DNA of 64,000 nt from Muricoccus nepalensis (GTDB lineage: Bacteria > Pseudomonadota > Alphaproteobacteria > Acetobacterales > Acetobacteraceae): contig NZ_RCZP01000009.1 in the NCBI RefSeq assembly GCF_006438825.1, forward strand, positions 1-64,000. The letters are read 5' to 3'. The notes beneath the pieces are model-generated. The model searched no databases and was not told where the DNA came from. It saw only the letters and a list, made by a program, of their open reading frames with translations. Below, piece by piece: positions 1-7,658 of this stretch. The translations under genes were made by a program, and so were the position numbers. Within the stretch, counting starts at the first letter, position 1. Each line of letters starts with the position of its first letter.

Positions 1-285
1 CGCGGCATCGCGGGGACCATCGAGCGGATGGACGGCCTGACCCAGGGGGTGGCCGCTGCGGCCGAGGAGCAATCGGCGGCGACGCGCGCGATCGGGCGCG
101 CGGTGACGGAGGCGGCCTCCGGCACGCAGGCGGTCAACCGCCTGGCGACGGGGGTCACGGAAGGGGCGCAGCAGACCGGCGAGGTGGCCACGCAGGTGCG
201 GACCGCCGCCGGCGACCTCTCGCAGCGGGCGGAGACCCTCCGCGGCCAGGTGAACGGCTTCCTGGCCGGCATCCGGGCGGCCTGA
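1..285 (+). CDS. Methyl-accepting chemotaxis protein, C-terminal end (partial)
   Basis: Open at the left edge, so only the last 94 codons are present and the start lies outside the window. The sequence is the distal part of an MCP signalling helix: alanine- and glutamate-rich heptads around AAAEEQSAATRAIGRAV, then a serine/threonine-rich helix ending in a short GFLAGIRAA tail. In this family the cytoplasmic four-helix bundle passes receptor state to CheA/CheW. The EEQSAAT stretch is a typical methylation-helix segment. Ligand domain and membrane segments cannot be judged. Confidence 0.85.
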   Translation, partial: RGIAGTIERMDGLTQGVAAAAEEQSAATRAIGRAVTEAASGTQAVNRLATGVTEGAQQTGEVATQVRTAAGDLSQRAETLRGQVNGFLAGIRAA

Positions 286-299
286 CCGTCGGGCGGCGG

Positions 300-565
300 T
301 CCGCGGGGCCGCGTCGCCCGCGATCGCGAGGCCACGGGACCGGATCGACCATCCGCGCGATCCCTTTCTGGGAGCTGCAACCCCGTTTGGCCCGCGCTGT
401 CGGCCCGGCCAGGGCGGCGATGGTCGTCACGACGTTGGCCGTCGCCTCGTTCCAGCCCACGGCCGGACCGTGCACGGCGATGCGGCCGATCGCGAGTCAA
501 AGCGCTGGTCCGTTCCGGAGGTTGGTCAGGAAGACGTTGAGCGCGTTCAGGCCTCGCGGGCGTCG
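300..565 (-). pseudogene. Decayed MFS transporter N-terminal remnant
   Basis: Between the chemotaxis gene and the DMT transporter no intact frame is credible, but two minus-strand pieces in different frames read like the start of an MFS permease. LNALNVFLTNLRNGPAL lies at about 552-500 and WNEATANVVTTIAALAG at about 454-404. In intact relatives these pieces follow each other as first-helix entry and second helix (pattern NVFLxDxRDGxGP then GWxEAxxGxVxTIxGLAG). Stops and frame changes between them mean no product. The family assignment rests on pattern memory and is moderate at best. Confidence 0.4.
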
Positions 566-597
566 AGCAGAGGGCTGATGGCCCACCAAAGCGGGCA

Positions 598-1053
598 TCA
601 GAACAGGGCCACCAGGGCGACCCCCGCCACCATCAGCGCGCCACCCAGCACGCGCCAGAGATTCAGCGAGTGCTGCTCCATGCCGAACATGCCGAAGTGG
701 TCGATCAGGAGCGACATCAGGATGTTCGCCGTGATCGTCAGGCCGGCGAAGGCCCCTGCGCCGACCTTGTTGACGAAGATCAGCCCGCAGATCACCGCAA
801 ACGAGCCGACGATGCCCCCCAGAGGCGCCCACCACGGCATCCCCGCCACGCCGTCGGCCGTCGGAAACGGGCGCGGCATGCACAGGAACAGCAGCCCCAT
901 GAAGGCAACGACCGGCAGGAACGAGATGGTGCTGGCGAGCCACGGGTTGGTCACGGCTTCCCGCAAGGCCCCGTTCATTGGCGGTCCCCAGGCCTGCAAG
1001 GCGCCGGCGATCAGGATGAGGGGATAGAGCCAGGCGGCGCTGATGCTTTGCAT
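598..1053 (-). CDS. DMT-superfamily inner-membrane transporter (YdcZ/DUF606-like)
   Basis: A 151-residue protein of about five hydrophobic helices with almost no soluble part, starting MQSISAAWLYPLILIAGALQ. Length and the PPMNGALREAV and GGIVGSFAVICG segments match the short DUF606/YdcZ group of the drug/metabolite transporter superfamily, whose substrates are mostly unknown. It follows the ArsB-like permease by 78 bases on the same strand and may be the last gene of the leftward sigma-54-driven unit that starts at 3388. Function beyond membrane transport is inference. Confidence 0.75.
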   Translation of the reverse strand: MQSISAAWLYPLILIAGALQAWGPPMNGALREAVTNPWLASTISFLPVVAFMGLLFLCMPRPFPTADGVAGMPWWAPLGGIVGSFAVICGLIFVNKVGAGAFAGLTITANILMSLLIDHFGMFGMEQHSLNLWRVLGGALMVAGVALVALF

Positions 1054-1131
1054 GGGGATGGGTCCTTGCTTGCGAAGACAGGCTGGAAAGGGGGGAGGAG
1101 GCGAGGTCCGGTCGTCCGGTGCGCAAGCGGG

Positions 1132-2397
1132 TCAGCCGAACACGAAGGTTCCCGCGAGGGCCAGGAGCAAGGCGGGCGGCATCACCACCGCGCCCAGCTT
1201 CAGAAAGGTCCAGGCGTCCACGTCTTGCCCTTCGCGCCGCAGCGCGGTCAGCCAGAGGATGGTGGCCAGCGACCCGGTGACGGACAGGTTCGGGCCCAGG
1301 TCCACCCCGATCAACACGGCGCTGCGGACGCGCTCCGGCATCGGCGCCAGCTCCAGCACCCGTCCGGCGACCAGCCCGGCCGGCAGGTTGTTCACCAGGT
1401 TGCATCCGAAGGCGAGCACGGGGCCGACGACCCAGGCGGCCTCGCTCGCGGAGCGCTGCACCAGGGCGTGCAGCCCCTGCGCCAGCGCCGCCGTGATCCC
1501 GGTCGTCTCCAGGGACTCCACCAGGACGAACAGCCCGGCCACCAGCGGCAGCACGCCCCAGGACACGCCCTTCAGCACGGCGCCGATCCCGTTCTCGGAT
1601 TTTCTCAGCACCAACCCGACGGCGGTCAGGCCGGCGAGGAAGGTGGGCAGGCCCAGCTCGATCCCGAACGCCGACGAAGCCAGCAGCACGACGGCCGTGC
1701 CGGCGATGGCCGCCGCCGCCATCCGGCCCGCCGCGCTCAGCACCGGGATCTCGATGTCGGCGAGGATGTCCTGCCGCAGGTCGCCGCGCTGGGTCCAGCG
1801 CAGCATCGCGTAGGTGGCGGCGATCGAGAGCAGCGAGGGCAGCGCGTATTGCGGCAGCCAGTGGAGCAGCGGCGGCATGTGGGCGCCGTAGATGACCAGG
1901 TTGGCCGGGTTGGAGATCGGCAGGACGAACGACGCCGCGTTGGCGATGAAGGCGCCGATGAACAGGTAGGGCAGCGGCTTCTCCGCCTTGACCGCCTTCG
2001 CCACGGCCGCGACGGCCGGCGTCAGCACCACGGCGGTGGCGTCGTTGGACAGGAACACCGTCACCACGGTGCCCACCGAGAACACCAGGGCGAACAGGCG
2101 AGTGGCCGAGCCCTTGGCGCGCGCGGCGGCGTGCGCGGCCAGCCAGTCGAACAAGCCCTCCTGCCGGGCCAACTCCGCGAGCAGCATCATGCCGATCAGG
2201 AACAGGTAGATGTCGGTCCCCTTGATCACCCCGGTCAGCGCGTCGGCGGCGGGCAGCAGGCCGAGCAGCACCAGCAGCACCGCCCCGGCTCCAGCCCAGA
2301 TGAACTCCGGCCAGGAGAAGGGACGGACGATGACCCCTGCCGTGGCCGCGGCCGCCATGGCCCAGCTCGCCCACTGGGCGGTGGTGACGGCGCTCAC
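1132..2397 (-). CDS. ArsB-like anion permease (ion transporter superfamily)
   Basis: About 421 residues when started at the GTG at 2397, which overlaps the upstream stop as GTGA; an upstream in-frame extension is arginine-rich, non-conserved and looks artefactual. The protein is a chain of hydrophobic helices with the ArsB/NhaD hallmarks SNDATAVVLTP, LPISNPANLVIYG, NLVNNLPAGLVAG and DLGPNLSVTGSLATILWL. ArsB members export arsenite or antimonite; more distant members move other anions. No arsR or arsC is nearby; the partner genes are secreted OB-like proteins and a sigma-54 two-component system, so the true substrate may differ. Confidence 0.85.
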   Translation of the reverse strand: MSAVTTAQWASWAMAAAATAGVIVRPFSWPEFIWAGAGAVLLVLLGLLPAADALTGVIKGTDIYLFLIGMMLLAELARQEGLFDWLAAHAAARAKGSATRLFALVFSVGTVVTVFLSNDATAVVLTPAVAAVAKAVKAEKPLPYLFIGAFIANAASFVLPISNPANLVIYGAHMPPLLHWLPQYALPSLLSIAATYAMLRWTQRGDLRQDILADIEIPVLSAAGRMAAAAIAGTAVVLLASSAFGIELGLPTFLAGLTAVGLVLRKSENGIGAVLKGVSWGVLPLVAGLFVLVESLETTGITAALAQGLHALVQRSASEAAWVVGPVLAFGCNLVNNLPAGLVAGRVLELAPMPERVRSAVLIGVDLGPNLSVTGSLATILWLTALRREGQDVDAWTFLKLGAVVMPPALLLALAGTFVFG

Positions 2398-2675
2398 CCC
2401 TTGCGTCCGTTGCGACCGGGGCCGGGCTGGCCGCCGACAAGGCCCTTCTCGGGCCAGGCCTCGGTTGCGTCCTGGTCGCTCCCCTGCGCGACCGCTCCGT
2501 CGTCGGCCTCTTTGCCGGGCTGCAGGACGACGTTCAGGCTGCGAGGCGGCCGCGGCGCGATCAGGGCAACGATGCGATACAGGTTCCGGCGGTTCTCGTC
2601 GTCGGACTCCGCCAGCTGTGGGTTGCCGATGCGCAGGCAGGTCAAGGCGCCCGGTTCGCCGGAGGTCATCGCCAT
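2394..2675 (-). CDS. Small hypothetical protein between secreted protein and ArsB-like permease
   Basis: A 93-residue frame starting MAMTSGEPGALTCLRIGNPQ, with AGGAG eight bases before the ATG. It overlaps the end of the secreted-protein gene at 2666-2675 and its stop overlaps the permease GTG start at 2394-2397, the classic signature of translational coupling. It has no signal peptide or membrane helix, an acidic DDEN patch, and a glycine/proline-rich tail. I recognise no family. The tight overlaps on both sides are the main evidence that it is real. An alternative start at 2669 makes an ATGA overlap. Confidence 0.55.
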   Translation of the reverse strand: MAMTSGEPGALTCLRIGNPQLAESDDENRRNLYRIVALIAPRPPRSLNVVLQPGKEADDGAVAQGSDQDATEAWPEKGLVGGQPGPGRNGRKG

Positions 2676-3388
2676 GCCGGCTGCTCCTGGACTTGTGGCC
2701 CATGTCGGAGCGGCGGGGGCGGGGCGGGCGGCAGCGCGGTCATGCTCGCGGGATCCGCCCCAAGACGGGTCGCCTCCAGCACGCGGCCGAACGGTCCTGC
2801 GACGCCGCGTCCCTGCGCGGCGAGGGGCATGCCGGGCCGCAGCAGCTCCGACAGGCGCTGCGCCTCGGGCGGGGGCAGGCGGATGATGGTGCCGTCCGTC
2901 AGCAGCACGCCGTTCAGGTCGCCGCGCGGGCCGTGCAGCTGCAGGCGCACGCGGCCCTGCGCCGTCATCGCCTGGCGATCGCCGCGCGTTGCCGCCGGCG
3001 GAGGCGTCCCGGGCGGTCCGCCATCGGTCACCGTGCGGCCGGTCGCGTCGTTGGTGATGGCGACGGCTTGCATCATCGGGACGGCGCGGGCCCGCAGCCC
3101 GTGAACCGTGACCCTGTCTCCCGGCTTCACGGCATCCGCGAGCAGGGTGCCCAGGCGGGGCGGGAGGTGGATCTCGGTCCCGTCCTCCAAGATCAGCCCG
3201 TCCACGTCGCCCACCGGCGTCAGGCTGTACTGGGCGATCTTGCCGCTGATGGATGGAAGGGTCGTGGGGTCGAACGCGACCAGGGTGGACGTCGCCTGGG
3301 CCGGGACGCTTCTTGCCGGCAACGAGCAGGCCAGCAGGACGGCTGAGGCGGCGAGACAAGCGGCGGACCGGGCGGCGGCGTTGATCAT
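2666..3388 (-). CDS. Secreted two-repeat OB-like protein, paralogue of the gene at 3703
   Basis: A 240-residue protein with an N-terminal export signal (MINAAARSAACLAASAVLLACS; the Cys may be lipidated). It contains two related modules: residues about 48-120 with GKIAQYSLTPVGDVDGLIL, DGTEIHLPP and PGDRVTVHGLRA, and about 145-215 with LHGPRGDLNGVLL, DGTIIRLPP and PGMPLAAQGRGV. Each looks like a small beta-barrel of the DUF5666/OB type; no catalytic motif is seen. It is clearly homologous to the divergent neighbour. Its start lies 25 bases past a -24/-12 promoter, so it is probably activated by the NtrC-type regulator at 6060. Molecular role unknown. Confidence 0.8.
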   Translation of the reverse strand: MINAAARSAACLAASAVLLACSLPARSVPAQATSTLVAFDPTTLPSISGKIAQYSLTPVGDVDGLILEDGTEIHLPPRLGTLLADAVKPGDRVTVHGLRARAVPMMQAVAITNDATGRTVTDGGPPGTPPPAATRGDRQAMTAQGRVRLQLHGPRGDLNGVLLTDGTIIRLPPPEAQRLSELLRPGMPLAAQGRGVAGPFGRVLEATRLGADPASMTALPPAPPPPLRHGPQVQEQPAWR

Positions 3389-3424
3389 GGGATTCTCAGG
3401 CGTGGAGCGCAGGACGATCCAACG

Positions 3425-3439
3425 GCAAGCGTTGTGCCA
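3425..3439 (-). promoter_or_regulatory. Sigma-54 (-24/-12) promoter, leftward
   Basis: On the minus strand this reads TGGCACAACGCTTGC, matching the RpoN consensus TGGCAC-N5-TTGC with correct GG-to-GC spacing. Predicted transcription start is near 3413, giving a leader of about 25 bases before the ATG at 3388. Four GTCC-N7-GGAC palindromes lie upstream, the nearest centred 62 bases from the GG. Confidence 0.85.
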
Positions 3440-3491
3440 GGGCGCCGCTTTCTGAATTCACGGGGATTCGGCGCTTCCCCGGGGCCCTGTG

Positions 3492-3589
3492 TGTCCCGGT
3501 TTCGGACGGCGCGCGTCCGCCTTTCGGACAGGCCGGCCCTGACGCCCGCCGCTGTCCGATCTTCGGACGCCGATGTCCGCGCGGCGGAC
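3492..3589. promoter_or_regulatory. Four palindromic activator sites shared by divergent sigma-54 promoters
   Basis: Four sites share the exact architecture GTCC-N7-GGAC: 3493-3507, 3515-3529, 3554-3568 and 3575-3589. Three extend to GTCCG-N5-CGGAC. Centres are at about 3500, 3522, 3561 and 3582, so two pairs with 21-22-base spacing (two helical turns). The outer sites lie about 62-64 bases from the two promoter GG elements, making the layout nearly mirror-symmetric. This is what an NtrC-class upstream activating sequence looks like. The probable binder is the NtrC-type regulator at 6060, by proximity. Confidence 0.8.
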
Positions 3590-3643
3590 GCCCGGCGGAC
3601 GGATGGTTGCCACTTGAATCAATGAAAACGGCAAGTTGCGGCA

Positions 3644-3658
3644 TGGCACACCGGTTGC
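3644..3658 (+). promoter_or_regulatory. Sigma-54 (-24/-12) promoter, rightward
   Basis: Reads TGGCACACCGGTTGC, again a full TGGCAC-N5-TTGC match. Predicted start near 3670, with a leader of about 33 bases to the ATG at 3703. An AT-rich patch (AATCAATGAAAA, 3617-3628) sits between the activator sites and this promoter and could be a bend or weak IHF site. Confidence 0.85.
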
Positions 3659-3702
3659 GCTGACCGGACACGGCGGGATGATCCGCCGCTGGGAAACGCA
3701 AG

Positions 3703-4494
3703 ATGAAGATCGTTGACGTGAAGGCGCTTGCCGGGCGTGGCCGGGGCGCAAGAGGATTGCTGCTGGCCGCGGCGCTGGTGCTGGGTGCAGGCGGCGCCCT
3801 GGCGGTCGCGCAGGGGCGGAACGCCCCGCGCGATCCGGCCAGCATGCCGGAGTTCCGGGGCCGGGTGGCCCAGTACAGCCTGACGCCGGTGGGCGACGTG
3901 GACGGGCTGATCCTGGCGGACGGCACGGAGGTGCATTTCCCCCCGCATTTGGGCGAGGACGTGCAGAGGGCGGTGCATCCTGGGGACGAGGTCGTGATCC
4001 GCGGCGAGCGGAACGGACCGGTGCTGCTGGCCGGGTCGATCGCGGCGAACGGCACCACGGTGACCGACAAGGGACCGCCGGCCGGCGGCCCGCGCCGCCC
4101 GCCAGGCCCCGGCGGCTCCAAGCCCGCCGACCCCGCACTGGGACGGGACATGGACGCGGCCGGCGTGGTGAAGATGGCGCTGCATGGCCCGGCGGGCGAG
4201 CTGAACGGCGCCTTGCTGGAGAACGGCACGATGATCCACCTGCCGCCGCGGGACGCGTCGCGCCTGGCCGACCTGCTGAAGCCCGGCCAGACCTTGGCGG
4301 TGAAGGGATGGGGCCTGGAGAACGCCGTCGGCCGCGCCATCGACGCCCGGCAGGCCGGGCCTTCCATGGACCGGCTGGTGCAGCTCTCCGTGCCGCCTCG
4401 GCCCTTGCCCCCGGTGGCCGGCACCGACGAGCCCGGCGCCCCGGCCGCTGCCGGGGACCCTGCCGCGGCTGCACCGCGGCCGCCGGTTCGTTGA
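3703..4494 (+). CDS. Secreted two-repeat OB-like protein, paralogue of the gene at 3388
   Basis: 263 residues with an N-terminal signal/anchor (AAALVLGAGGALAVAQG) and the same two modules as the divergent gene. Module one at about 48-110 carries GRVAQYSLTPVGDVDGLILADGTEVHFPPH; module two at about 150-215 carries LHGPAGELNGALLENGTMIHLPP and PGQTLAVKGWG. A proline/glycine-rich linker (PPAGGPRRPPGPGG) joins them and a low-complexity Pro/Ala tail follows. GGGA precedes the ATG. It lies directly upstream of the kinase/regulator pair, about 90 bases from the kinase start, so it may be both target and part of that operon. No enzymatic motif; a periplasmic binding or sensing role is a guess. Confidence 0.8.
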   Translation: MKIVDVKALAGRGRGARGLLLAAALVLGAGGALAVAQGRNAPRDPASMPEFRGRVAQYSLTPVGDVDGLILADGTEVHFPPHLGEDVQRAVHPGDEVVIRGERNGPVLLAGSIAANGTTVTDKGPPAGGPRRPPGPGGSKPADPALGRDMDAAGVVKMALHGPAGELNGALLENGTMIHLPPRDASRLADLLKPGQTLAVKGWGLENAVGRAIDARQAGPSMDRLVQLSVPPRPLPPVAGTDEPGAPAAAGDPAAAAPRPPVR

Positions 4495-4584
4495 ACGGCC
4501 GGGGACGACAGACCGCCAAGCACCGCGACGAAGGCCGGGCGCCCGCGTTGCCCGCGGGCAAGCGGGCCGCAAGGGAGAAGCGAG

Positions 4585-6087
4585 GTGTTCGGGATGCGTT
4601 CGCTGAAGGCCCGTCTGGTGACGCTGTGGACGCTGTCGCTGCTGTCCAGCCTGGTGCTTGGCCTGCTGCTTGTCAGCCTGCACCGCCAGTCCACTGCGGC
4701 GCAGGTCGGCCGCACGGAGGCTGTGCTGGCCCGCGCCTGCGACATGATCCGCGACCGCTTCGGCTTCTACGCGACGAACTGGCACGGCCCCGCGTCCGGC
4801 GTGCCGGACGACGCGTTGCGGCGCGATCTGGTGGCCGTGCTCAACGTGGCGCTGGCCCGGCAGGAAGGGGTGGAGGGCGGCGTCTGGGCGGCAGGGGCGG
4901 GCTCTCTCGCCTACGCCTTCCCCACCTACGAGGGCAGCGGTCCCAAAACCGACCTTCCGTCCGCCGAGGCCGCGCCCATCGCCGCGATCAACGCCGCGGT
5001 GCGGCGGGAGGAGCGCACGGTGAGCCAGTCCGTCGTCACGCGGTCGCAGAGCCTCCTGCTGGCGGCCTGCCCGCTGGACGGGCCGGTGCCGGGCCTCACC
5101 GCCTGGACCATGGGCCGGGTCCGTGCCGCGGAGGGGCTGCAGCCCTTGCAGCTGGGACTGCCGGCGCTGCTGGCGCTGCTGGTGCTGACGACGGGGCTGC
5201 TGGGGCGCACGCTGTTCGTGTGGGGCCGCCATCTCCGCGGGATCGAGGCAGCGCTCGGCGGGATGAAAGCCGTGGACCTGCCCGTCATCACGCGATCGGG
5301 CGAGCGGGAGCTCGACCGTGTCGTGGACGCTCTGAACCTCGCCGGAACCCGCCTGGCGGAGGCGCGGCGCGAAGCCGACGCCCTGGCTGGGCGGGTGGCG
5401 CGCGCCGAGCGGATGGCGGCGCTGGGGCGGGTGGCGGCCGGCGTGGCGCACGAGATCCGCAATCCCATCGCCGCGGCCCGGCTGCAGGGCGAGAACGCCC
5501 TGGCCGGCGACGACGGCCGGCGCCGCCAGGGCATCGCGGATATGCTGGCGCAGCTCGGCCGGCTGGATGATCTGGTCAGCGAGCTGCTGGCCATGACCCA
5601 GCGCGTGCAGCCCCGGCCCACGGCGCAGGATCCCGCCGCGTTCCTGCACGCCCTGGCCGCGCGCCACGCCGCCGTCGCGGCCAGGAGCGGCCTCTCGCTG
5701 GACGTGGCCGCCGAGGGCGGCCCGGCCTGCTTCGACCCGGCGGTGGTCGCCCGTATCCTGGACAACCTCGTCGGCAACGCCCTCCGGCACGCGACGCCAG
5801 ACGGCACCGTCGCCCTGTCCGCCGTGCGGGACGGCGGCGTCCTGTCCTTCGGCGTGGCCGACAGCGGCGACGGCATCCCGCCCGGCATCGCGGACCGCCT
5901 GTTCGAGCCCTTCGTCACCGGCCGCGCCGACGGCACCGGCCTCGGCCTGGCCATCGCGCGCGAACTGGCCGACGCGCATGGCGGAAGGCTGCGGCTGCGC
6001 AACCGTGGCGGCCCCTGCGCGATGACGCAGTTCGTCCTCGAACTGCCCCAGGATTCCCCGTGTCCGCCAGCCAGCCCCTCATCCTGA
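4585..6087 (+). CDS. Sensor histidine kinase of an NtrC-family two-component system
   Basis: 500 residues from a GTG with GGGAG seven bases upstream. Transmembrane helices at about 13-32 and 188-210 flank a periplasmic sensor domain of about 155 residues with no recognised fold. A short HAMP-like linker follows, then a HisKA domain with the phosphoacceptor in VAHEIRNPI (His289) and a HATPase domain with LVGNALRHA, DSGDGIPPG and GTGLGLAIARELA. It should phosphorylate the sigma-54 activator whose start overlaps its last 28 bases. The neighbouring ArsB-like permease and secreted proteins suggest it senses an envelope stress or oxyanion; the signal is not deducible. Confidence 0.92.
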   Translation: MFGMRSLKARLVTLWTLSLLSSLVLGLLLVSLHRQSTAAQVGRTEAVLARACDMIRDRFGFYATNWHGPASGVPDDALRRDLVAVLNVALARQEGVEGGVWAAGAGSLAYAFPTYEGSGPKTDLPSAEAAPIAAINAAVRREERTVSQSVVTRSQSLLLAACPLDGPVPGLTAWTMGRVRAAEGLQPLQLGLPALLALLVLTTGLLGRTLFVWGRHLRGIEAALGGMKAVDLPVITRSGERELDRVVDALNLAGTRLAEARREADALAGRVARAERMAALGRVAAGVAHEIRNPIAAARLQGENALAGDDGRRRQGIADMLAQLGRLDDLVSELLAMTQRVQPRPTAQDPAAFLHALAARHAAVAARSGLSLDVAAEGGPACFDPAVVARILDNLVGNALRHATPDGTVALSAVRDGGVLSFGVADSGDGIPPGIADRLFEPFVTGRADGTGLGLAIARELADAHGGRLRLRNRGGPCAMTQFVLELPQDSPCPPASPSS

Positions 6088-7415
6088 TCGTCGACGACGA
6101 CGACGCGCTGCGTCGGGCGGTCGCCACGACGGTGTCCGACCTGGGCCTCCGCGCGGCAGAGGCGGCCGACGGCGTCCAGGCGCTCGACTGGCTGGTCGCC
6201 CACCGGGCCGACGCGGTGCTGCTGGACCTGCGCATGCCGGGCCTGGACGGCCTGGAGGTGCTGCGCCGCATCCGCGCCCTACCGGCCCCGCCGCCCGTGG
6301 CCGTGATCACCGCCGTGCCCACGGGCGAGAACACGATCGAGGCCATGCGCCTGGGCGCGGCCGACCACCTGGCCAAGCCGGTGGGGCGCGCCGCCCTGGC
6401 CGCCCTCCTGGCCCGCATGCTGCCCCGCGCCGCCGACGCACCCCGCACGGCCCGCGCGCCCTTGGCCCGTGAAGGGGAGCTGGTCGGCGTCAGCGCCGCG
6501 ATGCGCGAGGTTCACAAGAGCATCGGCCTGCTGGCGGACAGCGACGCCACCGTGCTGCTGCTGGGCGAGACCGGGACCGGCAAGGAGGTCGTGGCCCGCG
6601 CCATCCACCGGCACGGCAGCCGCGCCGCCAAGCCCTTCGTTCCCGTGAACTGTGCCGCCATCCCCGGGGAGCTGCTGGAGAGCCTGCTCTTCGGCCACCA
6701 GCGCGGCGCCTTCACCGGGGCCGTCGCCGACCGCACGGGGTCGTTCCGCGATGCCCAGGGCGGCACCCTGTTCCTGGACGAGATCGGTGACATGGAGGCG
6801 GGCATGCAGGCCAAGCTCCTGCGCGTGCTGCAGGAGCGCGTCGTGACCCCCTTGGGCGGTCGCCCCGTGCCGGTGGACGTGCGCGTCATCGCCGCCACCC
6901 ACCGCGACCTGGCGGCTGCCGTGCGCGCCGGCACCTTCCGGGAGGACCTGTTCTACCGCATCGGGGTGGTCCCGGTGCAGTTGCCGCCCTTGCGCGATCG
7001 CCTGGCCGACATCGTTCCCCTGGCGGAGCACGTGCTGGCGCTGGAAGGCCGGGACCGCCGCCTGGGTGCGGATGCCGCCGCCCGGCTGCTGCGCCACGCC
7101 TGGCCCGGCAACGTGCGGGAGCTGGTGAACGCCATCAAGCGCGCCGTGACCCTGACGCACCGCCAGGTGCTTACCGCCACGGACTTCGACTTCCTGGACG
7201 TCACACCGGCGAACGGCGCGGAAGCGGCAGGCGTGGATTGGCTGGCGGGAACCCTGCCGGACGCCGTGGCCCGGCTGGAGACCGCCATGCTCCGCCGCGC
7301 CCTCGACACCGCGAGGGGCAATCGCGCGCAGGCGGCCGAGCTGCTGGGGATCCGGCGGCAGCTGCTCTACGACAAGCTCGACCGCTACGGCATTCGCGGG
7401 GCATCGGCGGAATAG
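6060..7415 (+). CDS. NtrC-family sigma-54 response regulator
   Basis: 451 residues from a GTG that overlaps the kinase gene. The receiver occupies about 1-125 with acidic pocket VDDDD and phospho-acceptor Asp56 in LLDLRMP. The AAA+ domain (about 140-370) has Walker A GETGTGKE, the sigma-54 contact loop GAFTGA (216-221), Walker B GGTLFLDEIGDM and an arginine finger region. The C-terminal Fis-type helix-turn-helix reads NRAQAAELLGIRRQLLYDKL. All elements for activating RpoN promoters are intact, and the only two such promoters I found in the window lie 2.4-2.6 kb upstream with palindromic sites between them. Confidence 0.95.
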   Translation: MSASQPLILIVDDDDALRRAVATTVSDLGLRAAEAADGVQALDWLVAHRADAVLLDLRMPGLDGLEVLRRIRALPAPPPVAVITAVPTGENTIEAMRLGAADHLAKPVGRAALAALLARMLPRAADAPRTARAPLAREGELVGVSAAMREVHKSIGLLADSDATVLLLGETGTGKEVVARAIHRHGSRAAKPFVPVNCAAIPGELLESLLFGHQRGAFTGAVADRTGSFRDAQGGTLFLDEIGDMEAGMQAKLLRVLQERVVTPLGGRPVPVDVRVIAATHRDLAAAVRAGTFREDLFYRIGVVPVQLPPLRDRLADIVPLAEHVLALEGRDRRLGADAAARLLRHAWPGNVRELVNAIKRAVTLTHRQVLTATDFDFLDVTPANGAEAAGVDWLAGTLPDAVARLETAMLRRALDTARGNRAQAAELLGIRRQLLYDKLDRYGIRGASAE

Positions 7416-7658
7416 GCTGGCCCGGCGCCGGCCGGAGAGCCGGCCACGCGGGCCGCGCGTCCCGGCCTGGAGAGCCTCGTCCTGCCGATCGGGCCAGGAT
7501 CGGGGGTCTGGCGGCGGCACACCGCCGTCAAGCGCCATCACCACGATACCCAGGAGCAGCCGCGTCCATGGACGATGGAGCCCGGACGCTTCAGGCTCGA
7601 TCCACCACACCATGCCCCGGGACCGCGTACCCGAGCGCCCAGGTGAACGGGACGGAGC

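Noticed and set aside
670-2886. A rightward open frame of about 738 codons
   Set aside because: It mirrors the ArsB-like permease and DMT genes; Gln/His/Arg-rich low-complexity sequence, no domain.
3615-3628. IHF site between activator palindromes and the rightward promoter
   Set aside because: AATCAATGAAAA matches only half of the WATCAR-N4-TTR consensus; kept only as an AT-rich remark.
3619-5979. A leftward open frame of about 786 codons opposite the histidine kinase
   Set aside because: Composition is that of an antisense frame and the plus-strand genes have clear domains and ribosome sites.
7416-7658. Short leftward frame MVWWIEPEASGLHRPWTRLL
   Set aside because: One hydrophobic patch but no ribosome site, and it continues as an antisense frame into the NtrC-type gene.
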